64,000 nt of DNA from Streptomyces griseocarneus (GTDB lineage Bacteria; Actinomycetota; Actinomycetes; Streptomycetales; Streptomycetaceae): contig PENC01000002.1 of NCBI GenBank assembly GCA_003674045.1, positions 1,075,547 through 1,139,546 on the forward strand, written 5' to 3'. The position numbers and the translations under genes are program-made. Below are positions 17,768 through 26,462 of the stretch, one piece after another. Positions within the stretch are counted from its first letter, which is position 1, and each line of letters starts with the position of its first letter. The notes under the pieces were generated by a model, which searched no databases, had not been told where the DNA came from, and saw only the letters and a list, made by a program, of their open reading frames with translations.

Positions 17768-19096
17768 GTGAACGCTGCGGACCTGGGACTGCCGGTGGCT
17801 GTGCCGTCGACGGCCCTCTTCACCGACCGTTACGAACTCACGATGCTGCAGGCCGCGCTGCGGGCCGGCACCGCGGACCGCCGGTCGGTCTTCGAGGTCT
17901 TCACCCGCAGACTGCCCGAGGGCCGCCGGTACGGCGTCGTGGGCGGCACCGGCCGGGTGCTGGACGCGGTGGAGAACTTCCGCTTCGACGCGGGCGTCCT
18001 CCGTTTCCTCGCCGACCAGCGCATCGTCGACGAGCCGACGCTCGCCTGGCTGGCGGACTTCCGTTTCCGCGGGGACATCTGGGGCTACCCGGAGGGCGAG
18101 GTCTATTTCCCGGGCTCGCCGATCCTGCGCGTCGAGGGGTCCTTCGCCGAGGCGGTGCTGCTGGAGACGGTGATCCTGTCGATCCTCAACCACGACTCGG
18201 CCGTCGCCGCCGCGGCCTCGCGGATGTCGGCCGCCGCGGGCGACCGGCCGCTGATCGAGATGGGGGCCCGGCGCACGCACGAGCTGGCCGCCGTCGCCGC
18301 GGCCCGCGCCGCGTACGTGGGCGGCTTCAGCAGCACCTCCGACCTCGCGGCGGGCTTCCGTTACAACATCCCGACCGTCGGCACCAGTGCGCACGCCTTC
18401 ACGCTGCTGCACGACAGCGAGAAGGACGCCTTCACCGCGCAGGTCGCCTCGCTCGGCGGCGGCACCACCCTCCTGGTGGACACCTACGACGTCGCCGAGG
18501 CCGTCAGCATGGCGGTGGAGATCGCCGGTCCGGAGCTGGGCGCGGTGCGGATCGACTCCGGCGACCTGCTGCTGCTCGCCTACCGGGTGCGACAGCAGCT
18601 CGACGCCCTGGGCGCCTTCCACACGAAGATCGTGGTCACCAGCGACCTGGACGAGTACGCCATCGCCTCGCTGGGCGCCGCCCCCGTGGACGCGTACGGC
18701 GTGGGCACCCAGCTGGTGACCGGCAGCGGGCACCCGACCTGTTCGATGGTCTACAAGCTCGTGGCCCGCGCGGACTCCGGCGAGCCGGACGCCCCGCTGC
18801 GGCCGGTGGCCAAGAAGTCGATGGGCGGGAAGACCTCCATCGGCGGCCGCAAGTGGGCGGCGCGACGCCTGGACGCGGACGGCGTGGCCGAGGCGGAGGT
18901 CGTCGGCACCGGGCCGGTGCCCGAGGAGCTGGCCGACCGGCAGCTGCTGGTGGAGCTGGTGCGCGGCGGCAGGGCCGTGGCCCGTGAGCCGCTGGATGCG
19001 GCGCGTGACCGCCACAAGGCCGCGCGGGCGGGCCTGCCGATGTCGGCGACCCAGCTCTCGCGCGGCGAGGCGGTGCTCCCTACGGAGTACGTCTGA
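17768..19096 (+). CDS. pncB: Nicotinate phosphoribosyltransferase
   Basis: A 442-residue enzyme joining nicotinate and PRPP to give nicotinate mononucleotide in the Preiss-Handler NAD pathway. It begins ALFTDRYELTMLQAAL, a family hallmark, and has the loop VGTSAHAFTLLH carrying the histidine phosphorylated during ATP-coupled catalysis. Further on, GAVRIDSGDLLLLAY and SGGH-like GSGHPTCSMVYKLV fit. The GTG at 17768 follows a GAGG site. It lies upstream of pncA, so the two consecutive steps of nicotinamide salvage are encoded side by side. Confidence 0.95.
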   Translation: MNAADLGLPVAVPSTALFTDRYELTMLQAALRAGTADRRSVFEVFTRRLPEGRRYGVVGGTGRVLDAVENFRFDAGVLRFLADQRIVDEPTLAWLADFRFRGDIWGYPEGEVYFPGSPILRVEGSFAEAVLLETVILSILNHDSAVAAAASRMSAAAGDRPLIEMGARRTHELAAVAAARAAYVGGFSSTSDLAAGFRYNIPTVGTSAHAFTLLHDSEKDAFTAQVASLGGGTTLLVDTYDVAEAVSMAVEIAGPELGAVRIDSGDLLLLAYRVRQQLDALGAFHTKIVVTSDLDEYAIASLGAAPVDAYGVGTQLVTGSGHPTCSMVYKLVARADSGEPDAPLRPVAKKSMGGKTSIGGRKWAARRLDADGVAEAEVVGTGPVPEELADRQLLVELVRGGRAVAREPLDAARDRHKAARAGLPMSATQLSRGEAVLPTEYV

Positions 19097-19126
19097 CAGG
19101 CGGAAACGGACGGGACGTTCCGCCTG
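19097..19126 (+). terminator. Hairpin after pncB
   Basis: CAGGCGGAA/TTCCGCCTG (9 bp) with a 12-base loop starts directly after the pncB stop. A second GC-rich pairing (CGCCCGGGC/GCCCGGGTGCG) follows. It suggests that pncA has a separate transcript or reduced read-through. Confidence 0.6.
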
Positions 19127-19253
19127 CGCCCGGGCGATGCGCTGCCCGGGTGCGCCGAGACCCCCTCCCAATACGCCACGGGAGTCACTACCCTCGGTCA
19201 CAGCGACTTGATCCGCACTGTCGGCCGAGGGCCTTTCACAAAGGATCCGCACT

Positions 19254-19847
19254 ATGCAGCGTGCACTGATCATCGTCGACGTGCAGAACGACTTCTGCGA
19301 AGGCGGCAGCCTCGCGGTCGTCGGCGGTGCCGATGTGGCCGCGGCCATCACCGATCTCGTCGGCGAGGCGGGCGCGGGCTACCGGCACATCGTCGCGACG
19401 CGCGACCACCACATAGATCCCGGCGGCCATTTCTCCGACCGCCCGGATTTCGAGCACAGCTGGCCCGTGCACTGCGTCGCGGGCACGGAGGGCAGCGGCT
19501 TCCACCCCAATATCGCGCCCGTGATCGCCTCCGGTGCCATAGAGGCCGTCTTCGACAAGGGCGCCTACGCGGCCGCCTACAGCGGCTTCGAGGGCGCCGA
19601 CGAGAACGGCGTCCCGCTGGCGGACTGGCTGCGGGAGCGCGGCGTGACCGAGGTCGACGTCGTGGGCATCGCCACGGACCACTGTGTCCGGGCCACCGCC
19701 CTGGACGCCCGCCGGGAGGGCTTCACCACCCATGTGCTGCTGGACCTGACGGCGGGCGTCGCCCCGCGCACCACGGAGAAGGCGCTGGAGGAGATGCGCG
19801 GGGCGGGCGTCGAGCTGAGCGGCAAACCGATCGTCCAGGGCGGCTGA
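19254..19847 (+). CDS. pncA: Nicotinamidase (isochorismatase fold)
   Basis: A 197-residue enzyme that deamidates nicotinamide to nicotinate. The catalytic triad is visible: Asp9 in IIVDVQNDFCEGG, Lys in VFDKGAYAAAYSGF and Cys in VGIATDHCVRATA. Metal-binding residues are in DHHIDPGGHFSD. Its length matches bacterial PncA. The ATG at 19254 follows AAAGGATCC. The product feeds PncB encoded just upstream. Confidence 0.95.
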   Translation: MQRALIIVDVQNDFCEGGSLAVVGGADVAAAITDLVGEAGAGYRHIVATRDHHIDPGGHFSDRPDFEHSWPVHCVAGTEGSGFHPNIAPVIASGAIEAVFDKGAYAAAYSGFEGADENGVPLADWLRERGVTEVDVVGIATDHCVRATALDARREGFTTHVLLDLTAGVAPRTTEKALEEMRGAGVELSGKPIVQGG

Positions 19848-19884
19848 GCCCCGCCCCGGCAGCAGTCGGCCCTGGCGGCAGTCG

Positions 19885-20187
19885 TCAGGGGCGGAGCCCC
19901 GGGAGGCTGCCTATCGGGTGCCAGGACTCCGTGTCGTCCGTCGGGCAGGCCCGCCACACCAGCCCGTCCGGGTGGTGCAGCACGGCGGTGATCTCGTCGG
20001 GGGTGGGCGGCTCGGTGTTGCCCCGCAGGTAGACCGCCCGGAAGCCCAGATTCCGAAGCCGCGTGAGCGCCCGCTGCCGGTTCACGGCGTGGACCAGGAC
20101 CCGCACGCGCCCGCCCTCGGGCACCGGCAGGGACAGGGCGACGACCACCGTGCCGCCCGGCAGCTTCGCGAACCCGCCACCGGCCAT
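19885..20187 (-). CDS. Small protein of unknown function
   Basis: About 100 residues, starting at MAGGGFAKLPGGTVVV; an in-frame start nine bases earlier is also possible. The sequence has alternating hydrophobic residues suggesting a small alpha/beta domain (VRVLVHAVNRQRALTRLRNL) and a C-terminal part with two tryptophans and one cysteine. No membrane segment or signal is seen and I do not recognise a family. Codon use is typical of the chromosome. It is convergent with pncA. Confidence 0.6.
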   Translation of the reverse strand: MAGGGFAKLPGGTVVVALSLPVPEGGRVRVLVHAVNRQRALTRLRNLGFRAVYLRGNTEPPTPDEITAVLHHPDGLVWRACPTDDTESWHPIGSLPGLRP

Positions 20188-20270
20188 CCACGCCACCTCT
20201 CCCCCGGGCCGGACGGCCGGGGTGTCAACAACGACGTCCGTGAGAGCACCACGACAGTCATCTAAACGCG

Positions 20271-20304
20271 ATCGGCCGCCGCCCGCTAGGGGGCGACGGC
20301 CGAT
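20271..20304. terminator. Hairpin downstream of the InhA-type protease gene
   Basis: ATCGGCCG, one mismatch, CGCCC, loop, GGGCG, one mismatch, CGGCCGAT: a 13-bp interrupted stem about 50 bases beyond the protease stop on the minus strand. Confidence 0.65.
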
Positions 20305-20353
20305 ACGCTTCTGACCTGCGCAAACAGTGGTTACTACCGGTTTTGCCCGGGGT

Positions 20354-22771
20354 TTATCGGCCCGACGGGGCCACCTGGAGCGTCATCGTGGAGCCGTCCA
20401 GGGCCTGGTGCAGGATCTTGATCCGGGTGTTGGTGTCAGTAACCTGCACACCGCCCGTGGGGTTGCTCGGGTCGTAGTAGGTGCCCTTGCGGTCGTCGAA
20501 GACCGGGCTGCCGAGCTTGCCCTTGACGCGGGTGGCCTTGCCGTCGTTGTGGACGGTGTAGCCCTGCGCCGGGAACCAGCTGAAGGTCGAGTCGTACGCC
20601 TGGAAGCGGTTGCGCATCAGCGAGCCGTCCGCCCACTTCTCGGCCTTCGGGTGGGCGTCGACGGGCAGGATGCGGCCCACGCCCGGGTGCACGCCGACGT
20701 TGTTGTCCGCCTGCGAGGTGTCCCACTTCCAGATCAGCAGACCCGGCTGGTAGGGGAAGTGCTCCACCCACTGGGGCTTGGTGCCCTTCCAGCCGAAGTT
20801 GTACGGGCCGACCTTGAGGGTCTTGTCGTACGACACGTACTGCCGGTTCTCCGCGATGTAGTACTGCGGGTACTCCTTGGTGAAGGACTCGCCGATGCGC
20901 GAGAAGCCGTCGGCCTTCCAGCCGTTGTCGTCGCCCTCGGCGTTGTCCGTGAAGACGACGCCGCCGTCGGCGGTGAGGCTGATCGCGTCGGCGGTGAAGC
21001 CCTTGCCGGAGGCGCCGCCGTCCGTCTGGTAGCGGAAGCGCAGGTCGATCTTCTTGCCCGCGTAGGCGTCGAGCGGGAACGACAGCTTCTTGTACGCGCC
21101 GGAGACGCCGGTCAGCGCGGGGCGGTCGCCGCCGTCACGGGTGATGGCCTTGCCGTCGGCGGTGCCGTCGAGCGGGGTCCAGTTGCCGCCGCCGTCCGTG
21201 GACACCTCGGTGTAGAGGAAGTCGTAGCCCGCCTCGATGTCCCACCAGCCGGAAAGGTCCAGCTGGGCCTTGGACTTGCCGGTGAGGTCCACGGTGCGGG
21301 TGAGGGTGTTCTTCAGGTTGTCGCCCTGACCGCCCCACCACTGCTTGGTGCCCTCGGCGGGCTTCACCACGTCCGTCCTGACCGCCTTGGCGGGCAGGTC
21401 GACGACGAGCGCCTGCTTGTCCTTGGTGTTGTACTCGGCGACGCCCAGCTTGTGCGTCGACTTCGTCGCCGCCTTCGCCTTGTCGTAGTTGAGCCAGCCG
21501 AGCTGGAGCTTGTCCCAGGCGCTCATGTCGCCGGGCAGGTCGCCGATGGAGTCCTTGCCGTTGCCGAGCCAGGAGCCGGCGGACATCAGGGACCAGTAGT
21601 CGACGGACGACTCGCCCTTGCCCGTGGTGTCGTACTCGTCAGGCAGGCCCAGGTCGTGGCCGTACTCGTGGGCGAAGACGCCGAGGCCGCCGTTCTCCGG
21701 CTGCATGGTGTAGTCGCCGACCCAGAAGCCGGTGTCACCGATCTGGGTGCCGCCCGCCTTGTTGTTCGCGGGGCCGGTCTTGCCCACGTCCGAGCCGTAG
21801 GCGTACCAGCGGTGGGCCCAGATCGCGTCCTTGCCCTGCTTGCCGCCGCCCGCGGACTCGTCCTCGCCGGCGTGCACGATCTGGAAGTGGTCGATGTAAC
21901 CGTCGGGCTCGTTGAAGTTGCCGTCGTGGTTGTAGTCGTTGCGGTCCCACTGGTCGTACTGGGCGAGGGTCGCCTTGATGTCGGCGTCCGAACGGCCCTG
22001 GGCCTTCTGGTCCTTGACCCACTGGTTGACGCCGTCGCGCACCAGGTCCCAGGCGCTCGGGCAGTTGGTGGAGCCGCAGTAGTTGGACCCGTAACGGGCC
22101 TCGTTCCAGGGGACCCTGACCCAGTCCGTCACCTGGCCGTCGACCGAGTAGCGGCCCGAGGACTGCTTCTCGTAGTACTTCGCCAGGGACTCCTTGTCCT
22201 TGTCGTGCGAGAAGTAGAGGTCCTGGTAGTGCTGGCGGTTGTAGTCCTTCTGCCAGGCCGTGCTGTTGTCCTTCGCACGGTCCGGCTTCTCTATCGTGTT
22301 GTGCGCGGGGCCGGGGGTGCCGCCGTACTTCTTCACCGGGGGCTGCGGGCCGTCGGGGCCGTCCGGGTCGTACATGGTGGTGTCGTCGACCTTGTCGCCG
22401 AAGTCCACCAGGATCGTGAATATCTTGTCGGTCTTCTTCCGGGCCAGCTCGACGTACTTCCCCTTGCCGAGCTGGACGACCTGCGAGCCGCCGCGCTCCT
22501 GCGGCTTCGCCTCGCCGGCGACCACCTTGTCGACGGCGGCCTTGCGCTGTGCCTCGGTCTTCTTGCTGAACGGGCCCTTGAGATCGTGCTCGACGCCCTG
22601 CGGCGCGGGGTCCTGGCGCACGACGGCGGCGGGCTGGTCGGACCCTGCCGCTCCGGTCACGTTCGCCGCCAGCGCCGATCCGGCCACCCCGACCGAAAGG
22701 GTCGCCGCGCCCAGCGCGACGACCGTGGCCACTGCGGCGGATCTGGCGACCCTCCGTTGGCTGCTCTTCAC
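20354..22771 (-). CDS. Secreted M6-family metalloprotease (immune inhibitor A type)
   Basis: An 805-residue preproenzyme. A classical signal peptide (about 1-35, ending in SALA) is followed by a propeptide region rich in Lys and charged residues. The zinc motif is HEYGHDLGLPDEYD (near residue 365), with HExxHxxGxxD as in InhA/M6 enzymes. A C-terminal half of beta-rich regions includes SGWWDIEAGYDFLYTEVSTD, resembling a MAM/jelly-roll domain of InhA proteins. The GTG at 22771 follows GGGGAGGACAG. It is expected to be an extracellular protease active on proteins in the medium. Confidence 0.93.
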   Translation of the reverse strand: MKSSQRRVARSAAVATVVALGAATLSVGVAGSALAANVTGAAGSDQPAAVVRQDPAPQGVEHDLKGPFSKKTEAQRKAAVDKVVAGEAKPQERGGSQVVQLGKGKYVELARKKTDKIFTILVDFGDKVDDTTMYDPDGPDGPQPPVKKYGGTPGPAHNTIEKPDRAKDNSTAWQKDYNRQHYQDLYFSHDKDKESLAKYYEKQSSGRYSVDGQVTDWVRVPWNEARYGSNYCGSTNCPSAWDLVRDGVNQWVKDQKAQGRSDADIKATLAQYDQWDRNDYNHDGNFNEPDGYIDHFQIVHAGEDESAGGGKQGKDAIWAHRWYAYGSDVGKTGPANNKAGGTQIGDTGFWVGDYTMQPENGGLGVFAHEYGHDLGLPDEYDTTGKGESSVDYWSLMSAGSWLGNGKDSIGDLPGDMSAWDKLQLGWLNYDKAKAATKSTHKLGVAEYNTKDKQALVVDLPAKAVRTDVVKPAEGTKQWWGGQGDNLKNTLTRTVDLTGKSKAQLDLSGWWDIEAGYDFLYTEVSTDGGGNWTPLDGTADGKAITRDGGDRPALTGVSGAYKKLSFPLDAYAGKKIDLRFRYQTDGGASGKGFTADAISLTADGGVVFTDNAEGDDNGWKADGFSRIGESFTKEYPQYYIAENRQYVSYDKTLKVGPYNFGWKGTKPQWVEHFPYQPGLLIWKWDTSQADNNVGVHPGVGRILPVDAHPKAEKWADGSLMRNRFQAYDSTFSWFPAQGYTVHNDGKATRVKGKLGSPVFDDRKGTYYDPSNPTGGVQVTDTNTRIKILHQALDGSTMTLQVAPSGR

Positions 22772-23086
22772 TTGTTTCTGTCCTCCCCAGTAACAAACTT
22801 GGGAGGTATTTGACCGGACGGAGTCAAGAAAAGACAGATCTTGACCGACGCTGTAACAACACGTACATTATCCGGTCTTTAAGTTACGGATTTCGGACAT
22901 CAACCACCGTGCCTGTCCCACATGTTGGACAGGCGCGTGGCCAAGTGCGCCCCCCGTGCTTCGATACCGTCGATAAGGTCACGCTTACCAGCAGTTCCGC
23001 TCGGGCAGACAGGACCGTAGAGTCGTTTTGGTGTACGCACCAGCCGGCTCCGCACCCCACACATTGCCCCGAGGACGGATCCCGCC
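22772..23086. promoter_or_regulatory. Divergent promoter region with inverted repeat
   Basis: A 315-base gap between the protease gene and the small membrane protein gene, A/T-rich for this genome (22860-22900). GTCAAGA-N9-TCTTGAC (22823-22845) is a 7-bp inverted repeat 52 bases upstream of the protease start. It could be an operator or cover a promoter, since one arm reads TTGAC on the minus strand. No regulator is assigned. Confidence 0.4.
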
Positions 23087-23374
23087 ATGCCGCGTCCGAC
23101 CCTTGCACAGATAGCCTACGGTTCGGCCACCGTCGTATTCTCGACCCTTGCCATGCTGCTGCTGACGCAGACACGAACAGGGCCCGGAATAGCGGTCATC
23201 GCCCTTGTCGCCCTCTTCCTGGGCCTGCTGGTCGCCATGACGGTCCCGATGCCACGGCCGTCGCTGCGCGCCCGGGCCCGCCGCGCGCGCGTCCCCGGCA
23301 CCGGGAGCCGGACCCCCGAGCACGCGCAGCCACCCGCCGAGGCCAGGGTGAGCGAGCACTCACTGTACGGTTGA
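23087..23374 (+). CDS. Small membrane protein with two transmembrane segments
   Basis: 95 residues, starting MPRPTLAQIAYGSATVVFST. Two hydrophobic helices (about 10-27 and 34-54) are followed by an Arg/Pro-rich cytoplasmic tail (RARARRARVPGTGSRTPEHA). No family is recognised with certainty. Short proteins of this type are common at this position in Streptomyces. The 3' end overlaps the convergent RDD gene by 15 bases. Confidence 0.75.
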   Translation: MPRPTLAQIAYGSATVVFSTLAMLLLTQTRTGPGIAVIALVALFLGLLVAMTVPMPRPSLRARARRARVPGTGSRTPEHAQPPAEARVSEHSLYG

Positions 23375-24094
23375 GACCACCACGGTCTTCGCCGCCTTGT
23401 CGTGAATGCACTGGTGATAGGGCATGTCCCAGGTGCACCACAGCACATTGACCAGCCAGAAGACGAAGCCGCAGCACGGCACGACTTCGGGCAGGGAGTA
23501 GACGGCGGCGCGCGTCCAGCCCGGCGTCCCCTGGGGGATCGCGCCGTTCTCCAGCATGGCGACGCGGATCTTCATGGCCATCTTGCCGACGGTCTGACCG
23601 CGGGTGGTCAGCATCAGACCCTCGTAGATGAAGTAGACGAGCATGGTGACGATGCCGAGGCTCGTCGTCTTGGAGTCCGTCGCGTTCCAGCTCTCTCCCC
23701 AGGTCACCGCCGAGTAGATGGCGCTGATGGGGATGCCGATGAGCAGCCCGTCGATGATCCGCGCGACGAGGCGCCGCCAGCGGGCGGCGAGCGGCGGCAT
23801 CCCCGCGAGCGGGTCGGTGGCGCCGTACTGGTCCCCGTAGGGATTCCCGGGCCCGCCGGGGGCGCCGTAGGGGCCGCCGGCGGGGGCTCCGTAGGGCCCG
23901 CTGCCGGGAGCTCCGCCTCCGCCGTAGGGGTCACCGCCGTAGGGCCCGCCGGGCGGCGGGGCGCCGGGCGGGGGTCCGGGGGGCGGCGGGGTGCCGCTCG
24001 CCCCGCCGTACGGGCCCGGGCCGCCGCCCTCCGGGGGCTCCGGCGGCTTCTTCCGGAACGGGTCGTCTTCCGGCGGCTCTTGGGGGGTGCTCAT
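23360..24094 (-). CDS. RDD-family membrane protein with Pro/Gly-rich N-terminus
   Basis: A 244-residue protein. Residues 1-110 are a low-complexity Pro/Gly/Tyr region (PPEPPEGGGPGPYGG and YGGDPYGGGG types). The RDD domain then begins with MPPLAARWRRLVARIIDGLL (Arg, Asp) and has three or four membrane helices, with the second Asp in CTWDMPYHQCIHDKAAKTVV near the end. RDD proteins are thought to transport or sense small molecules, and the substrate is unknown. The ATG at 24094 is preferred over an upstream start because the PPEDDPF N-terminus resembles the next protein. Confidence 0.88.
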   Translation of the reverse strand: MSTPQEPPEDDPFRKKPPEPPEGGGPGPYGGASGTPPPPGPPPGAPPPGGPYGGDPYGGGGAPGSGPYGAPAGGPYGAPGGPGNPYGDQYGATDPLAGMPPLAARWRRLVARIIDGLLIGIPISAIYSAVTWGESWNATDSKTTSLGIVTMLVYFIYEGLMLTTRGQTVGKMAMKIRVAMLENGAIPQGTPGWTRAAVYSLPEVVPCCGFVFWLVNVLWCTWDMPYHQCIHDKAAKTVVVSTVQ

Positions 24095-24191
24095 GCCCCG
24101 AGTAGAACCCAGCGTCCCAGTGACCGCATCCGGCCGTGTGCCGTTCGAGTAGCCCGCCACTTCCGAGCGGCCCGGCCGGAGGGCGTACCGC

Positions 24192-25550
24192 TCAGCGGCC
24201 GCCGGCCGCCACGAACGTACGGGCCGCCTTGTCGTGCAAGCACTGCCGCCAGGGCCGGTCGAACAGGCACCACAGCACGCCCAGCACGCCGACGGCCACG
24301 ACGCCCAGTACGCCGTAGAGCAGCCAGCGGCGCGCCGCCGCGCCGAAGGAGGGCGTGTCGTGCGACTCGATGTCGAGCACCCGCACCCCGCACAGCTTCT
24401 TGCCCAGCGTGCGGCCCCACTTGGCGGTGGGCAGCGCCTCGTAGAGCAGCCCGCCCACCAGCAGGACGGCGAGGACGATCGCCAGGTACGGGCCGGTGGT
24501 GCCGTCGAGGAGCCAGACCGTGACGGTCTGCCCGGACTGCTTGGCCTGCTGCACCTTCAGGTCGATGTGGTCGACGGACTTCTCGCACAGCGGCACGGCC
24601 ACGGCACTCACCACCGCGCCCAGCACCGCCGTGTCGACGAGGCGGGCGAGGAAGCGACGGCCGAGCGGCGCGGGCCGCCCCTGCTCCTGCGCGGCACGCA
24701 GGAAGGGGTCGTCCTTCGGCGGCTTCCAGGGCAGCGACCCGACGGCGCCGGGCGCCCCGGGCTGCTGCTGCGCGAGCTGATGGACCTGCTGCGCCCAGCC
24801 GGTGGCGGGCCGCTCCCGGTCCGCCGGGGCCGGCAGCGCCTGCCGCTCGGGGACGGGCGGCAGGACGGGTGCCTCCGCGGGAGCCGTACGGGCCTTCGGC
24901 GCGGGACGGGCTTCGGGGGCACGGCGGGCGCGCGGGGCGGGGCGGGCCTCCTGGGGGCGGGACGGGGCTTCCTCGGGAGCCTCCCGCCGGTCCGCGCGGG
25001 CGTGCGCCGAGGGCGGCACGGCGGCGGGCAGCGAGCCCTTCGTGCGCAGCTGGATGGTGCCGCCGGGGCGCGCGGCGGGCGCGGCGTCCTCGGCGGGCAC
25101 GGGGGCCGTACGGGCCTCCGGCACGGGCCCGGCGACGCGGGGGTCGCGGGTGGGCGGGATCGTGGGCCCGCCGGCCTCGTCCCAGGGTGCCCGGCGGCCG
25201 TCCTGCGGGCCCGCGGTCCACGCACGGGCCTCCCGCAGCGCGGGCTCCTGGTCCAGGAACATCGGCCCGGTCTCCTCCGGGAGCGCCCCGCCCGGGGCGG
25301 CCTGCCGCTGCGGTTCGACGGGCTGCGCGGGTTGCACAGGCTGCGCAGGCGCGACCGGCGTGGGAGCGGGAGCCTTCGGGTAGCCGACGGGCGGCGCGGG
25401 CAGCGGCTCCCCCTCGGCGGGCGCGGGCCGACTGGTCCCGGGCACCCAGGCGGTGCCGCTCCAGTAGCGGATGTAGCCAGGGATGGACGGGTCAGGATAG
25501 AAGCCCTGGACAGGGCTGCTGTCGGCGGATCCTGAGAGAGGAGCGCTCAT
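24192..25550 (-). CDS. RDD-family membrane protein with DUF2510 domain
   Basis: A 452-residue protein. A DUF2510 motif (QGFYPDPSIPGYIRYWSGTAW) occupies residues 15-40. A disordered stretch of about 250 residues rich in Pro, Ala, Arg and Glu follows, then the RDD domain (RFLARLVDTAVLGAVVSAVA) with about three helices and a conserved final RPWRQCLHDKAARTFVAAG. It is a paralogue of the downstream RDD protein, on the same strand about 100 bases away. Function is unknown; the tandem arrangement suggests they may form one complex. Confidence 0.88.
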   Translation of the reverse strand: MSAPLSGSADSSPVQGFYPDPSIPGYIRYWSGTAWVPGTSRPAPAEGEPLPAPPVGYPKAPAPTPVAPAQPVQPAQPVEPQRQAAPGGALPEETGPMFLDQEPALREARAWTAGPQDGRRAPWDEAGGPTIPPTRDPRVAGPVPEARTAPVPAEDAAPAARPGGTIQLRTKGSLPAAVPPSAHARADRREAPEEAPSRPQEARPAPRARRAPEARPAPKARTAPAEAPVLPPVPERQALPAPADRERPATGWAQQVHQLAQQQPGAPGAVGSLPWKPPKDDPFLRAAQEQGRPAPLGRRFLARLVDTAVLGAVVSAVAVPLCEKSVDHIDLKVQQAKQSGQTVTVWLLDGTTGPYLAIVLAVLLVGGLLYEALPTAKWGRTLGKKLCGVRVLDIESHDTPSFGAAARRWLLYGVLGVVAVGVLGVLWCLFDRPWRQCLHDKAARTFVAAGGR

Positions 25551-25922
25551 GGTGTCCGATGTCCCGTATCTGTCGGCCGTACTGGGTGTCGTGTCGGTGG
25601 GCGGCTGGCGGACCCTCAGTCTGCCGCACGCGCGTCACGTCCGGTGCGCGGCTCCGGTACCTCGTGACCTCAATGCACAAAAGGCAACCCGGGGCGCTGC
25701 AGACAGGTCTACCAGACGGCTCTCTCCTCTGCGGCCGTCCCGCGGGCGGGACCACTCACACGTGCGACCGGTGGGCATGGCGTGTCAGCCGCGGGGGGAA
25801 GTCCATGCGCCGATGTGCGGAAGTCGCGTAATGGTGTGGGGGTCGACGCGCTCTGTCCGGTGCGGGCCCGTTCGCGAGGGGCCGACGCACCGAGAGAACG
25901 CACAGCAGAGAGGGCGCACTTC
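25551..25922. other. Intergenic region between RDD and ssg genes
   Basis: A 372-base divergent spacer. It must hold promoters for both genes. GGTCTACCAGAC near 25707 superficially resembles half a dre site but is not palindromic. I see no defined operator, RNA element or gene. Confidence 0.4.
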
Positions 25923-26333
25923 ATGCACACCGTGGTGGAACGAGAGCTGGAGATCGACCTGGTGCTGGCGCCGGACCGCACCGTTCCGGTCCCCTGCAGG
26001 CTGAGCTACCGCACGGCCGACCCCTATGCCGTCAACATCACTTTCCACGTCACGTCGGACTCCCCCGTCAGCTGGACCTTCGCCCGCGAGCTGCTGATGG
26101 AGGGGCTCTTCCGCCCGGCCGGGCACGGTGACGTCAGAGTGTGGCCCACCACGGCGGAGGGGCGCAGCGTCGTGTGCATGGCGCTGTCCTCGCCGGACGG
26201 TGACGCGCTGCTGGAGGTGCCGGACCGGGCGGTGACGGCGTGGCTGGAGCGGACGCTGCGGGAGGTTGCGCCGGGGGCGGAGCGGGGGTTTCTTTGTTTG
26301 GAGGAGGGGTTGCGGCACCTGCTCGGGACGTGA
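25923..26333 (+). CDS. ssgG: SsgA-like sporulation and cell-division protein
   Basis: A 136-residue SALP-family protein (HTVVERELEIDLVLAPDRTV, YRTADPYAVNITFHVTSD, then a DVRVWPTTAEG loop), unique to morphologically complex actinobacteria. SALPs guide septum placement, peptidoglycan remodelling and spore separation. The symbol follows its position two genes before hpd in S. coelicolor as I remember it; sequence alone does not separate SsgG from other SALPs. The ATG at 25923 follows an AGAGAGGGCGC ribosome site. Confidence 0.85.
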   Translation: MHTVVERELEIDLVLAPDRTVPVPCRLSYRTADPYAVNITFHVTSDSPVSWTFARELLMEGLFRPAGHGDVRVWPTTAEGRSVVCMALSSPDGDALLEVPDRAVTAWLERTLREVAPGAERGFLCLEEGLRHLLGT

Positions 26334-26335
26334 CC

Positions 26336-26462
26336 CCCGGGGCTCCGCCCCGGACCCCGTCGCCTACGAGCCCGGTCGTGTGCGTCGTGCGGCGGCTGCG
26401 GGTCCGTTCTGGTTGCTCGCGCCCACGCGGCGGAGCCGCATAATGCAACAGCCCCGCGCCCC
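26336..26462 (-). repeat. Intergenic GC-rich repeat, copy 5 (diverged)
   Basis: It has the CCCCGGGGCTCCGCCCCGGA hairpin block, GCGGCTGCGGGTCCG, and CCCCGCGCCCCTTACAGGGG at the end. The AACTGCGCGAC core is replaced by GGCGGAGCCGCATAATGC, resembling copy 1. It lies between the convergent ssg and FAD-oxidase genes and probably terminates both. Confidence 0.6.

Noticed and set aside
20327..22813. Long open frame opposite the InhA-type protease
   Set aside because: High-GC codon bias opens the antisense frame. The translation is low-complexity Val/Leu/Gly without domains, while the sense frame has a signal peptide and zinc motif.
25700..25720. dre-like GGTCTACC near the ssg gene
   Set aside because: It is not palindromic and matches only half of the DasR site.
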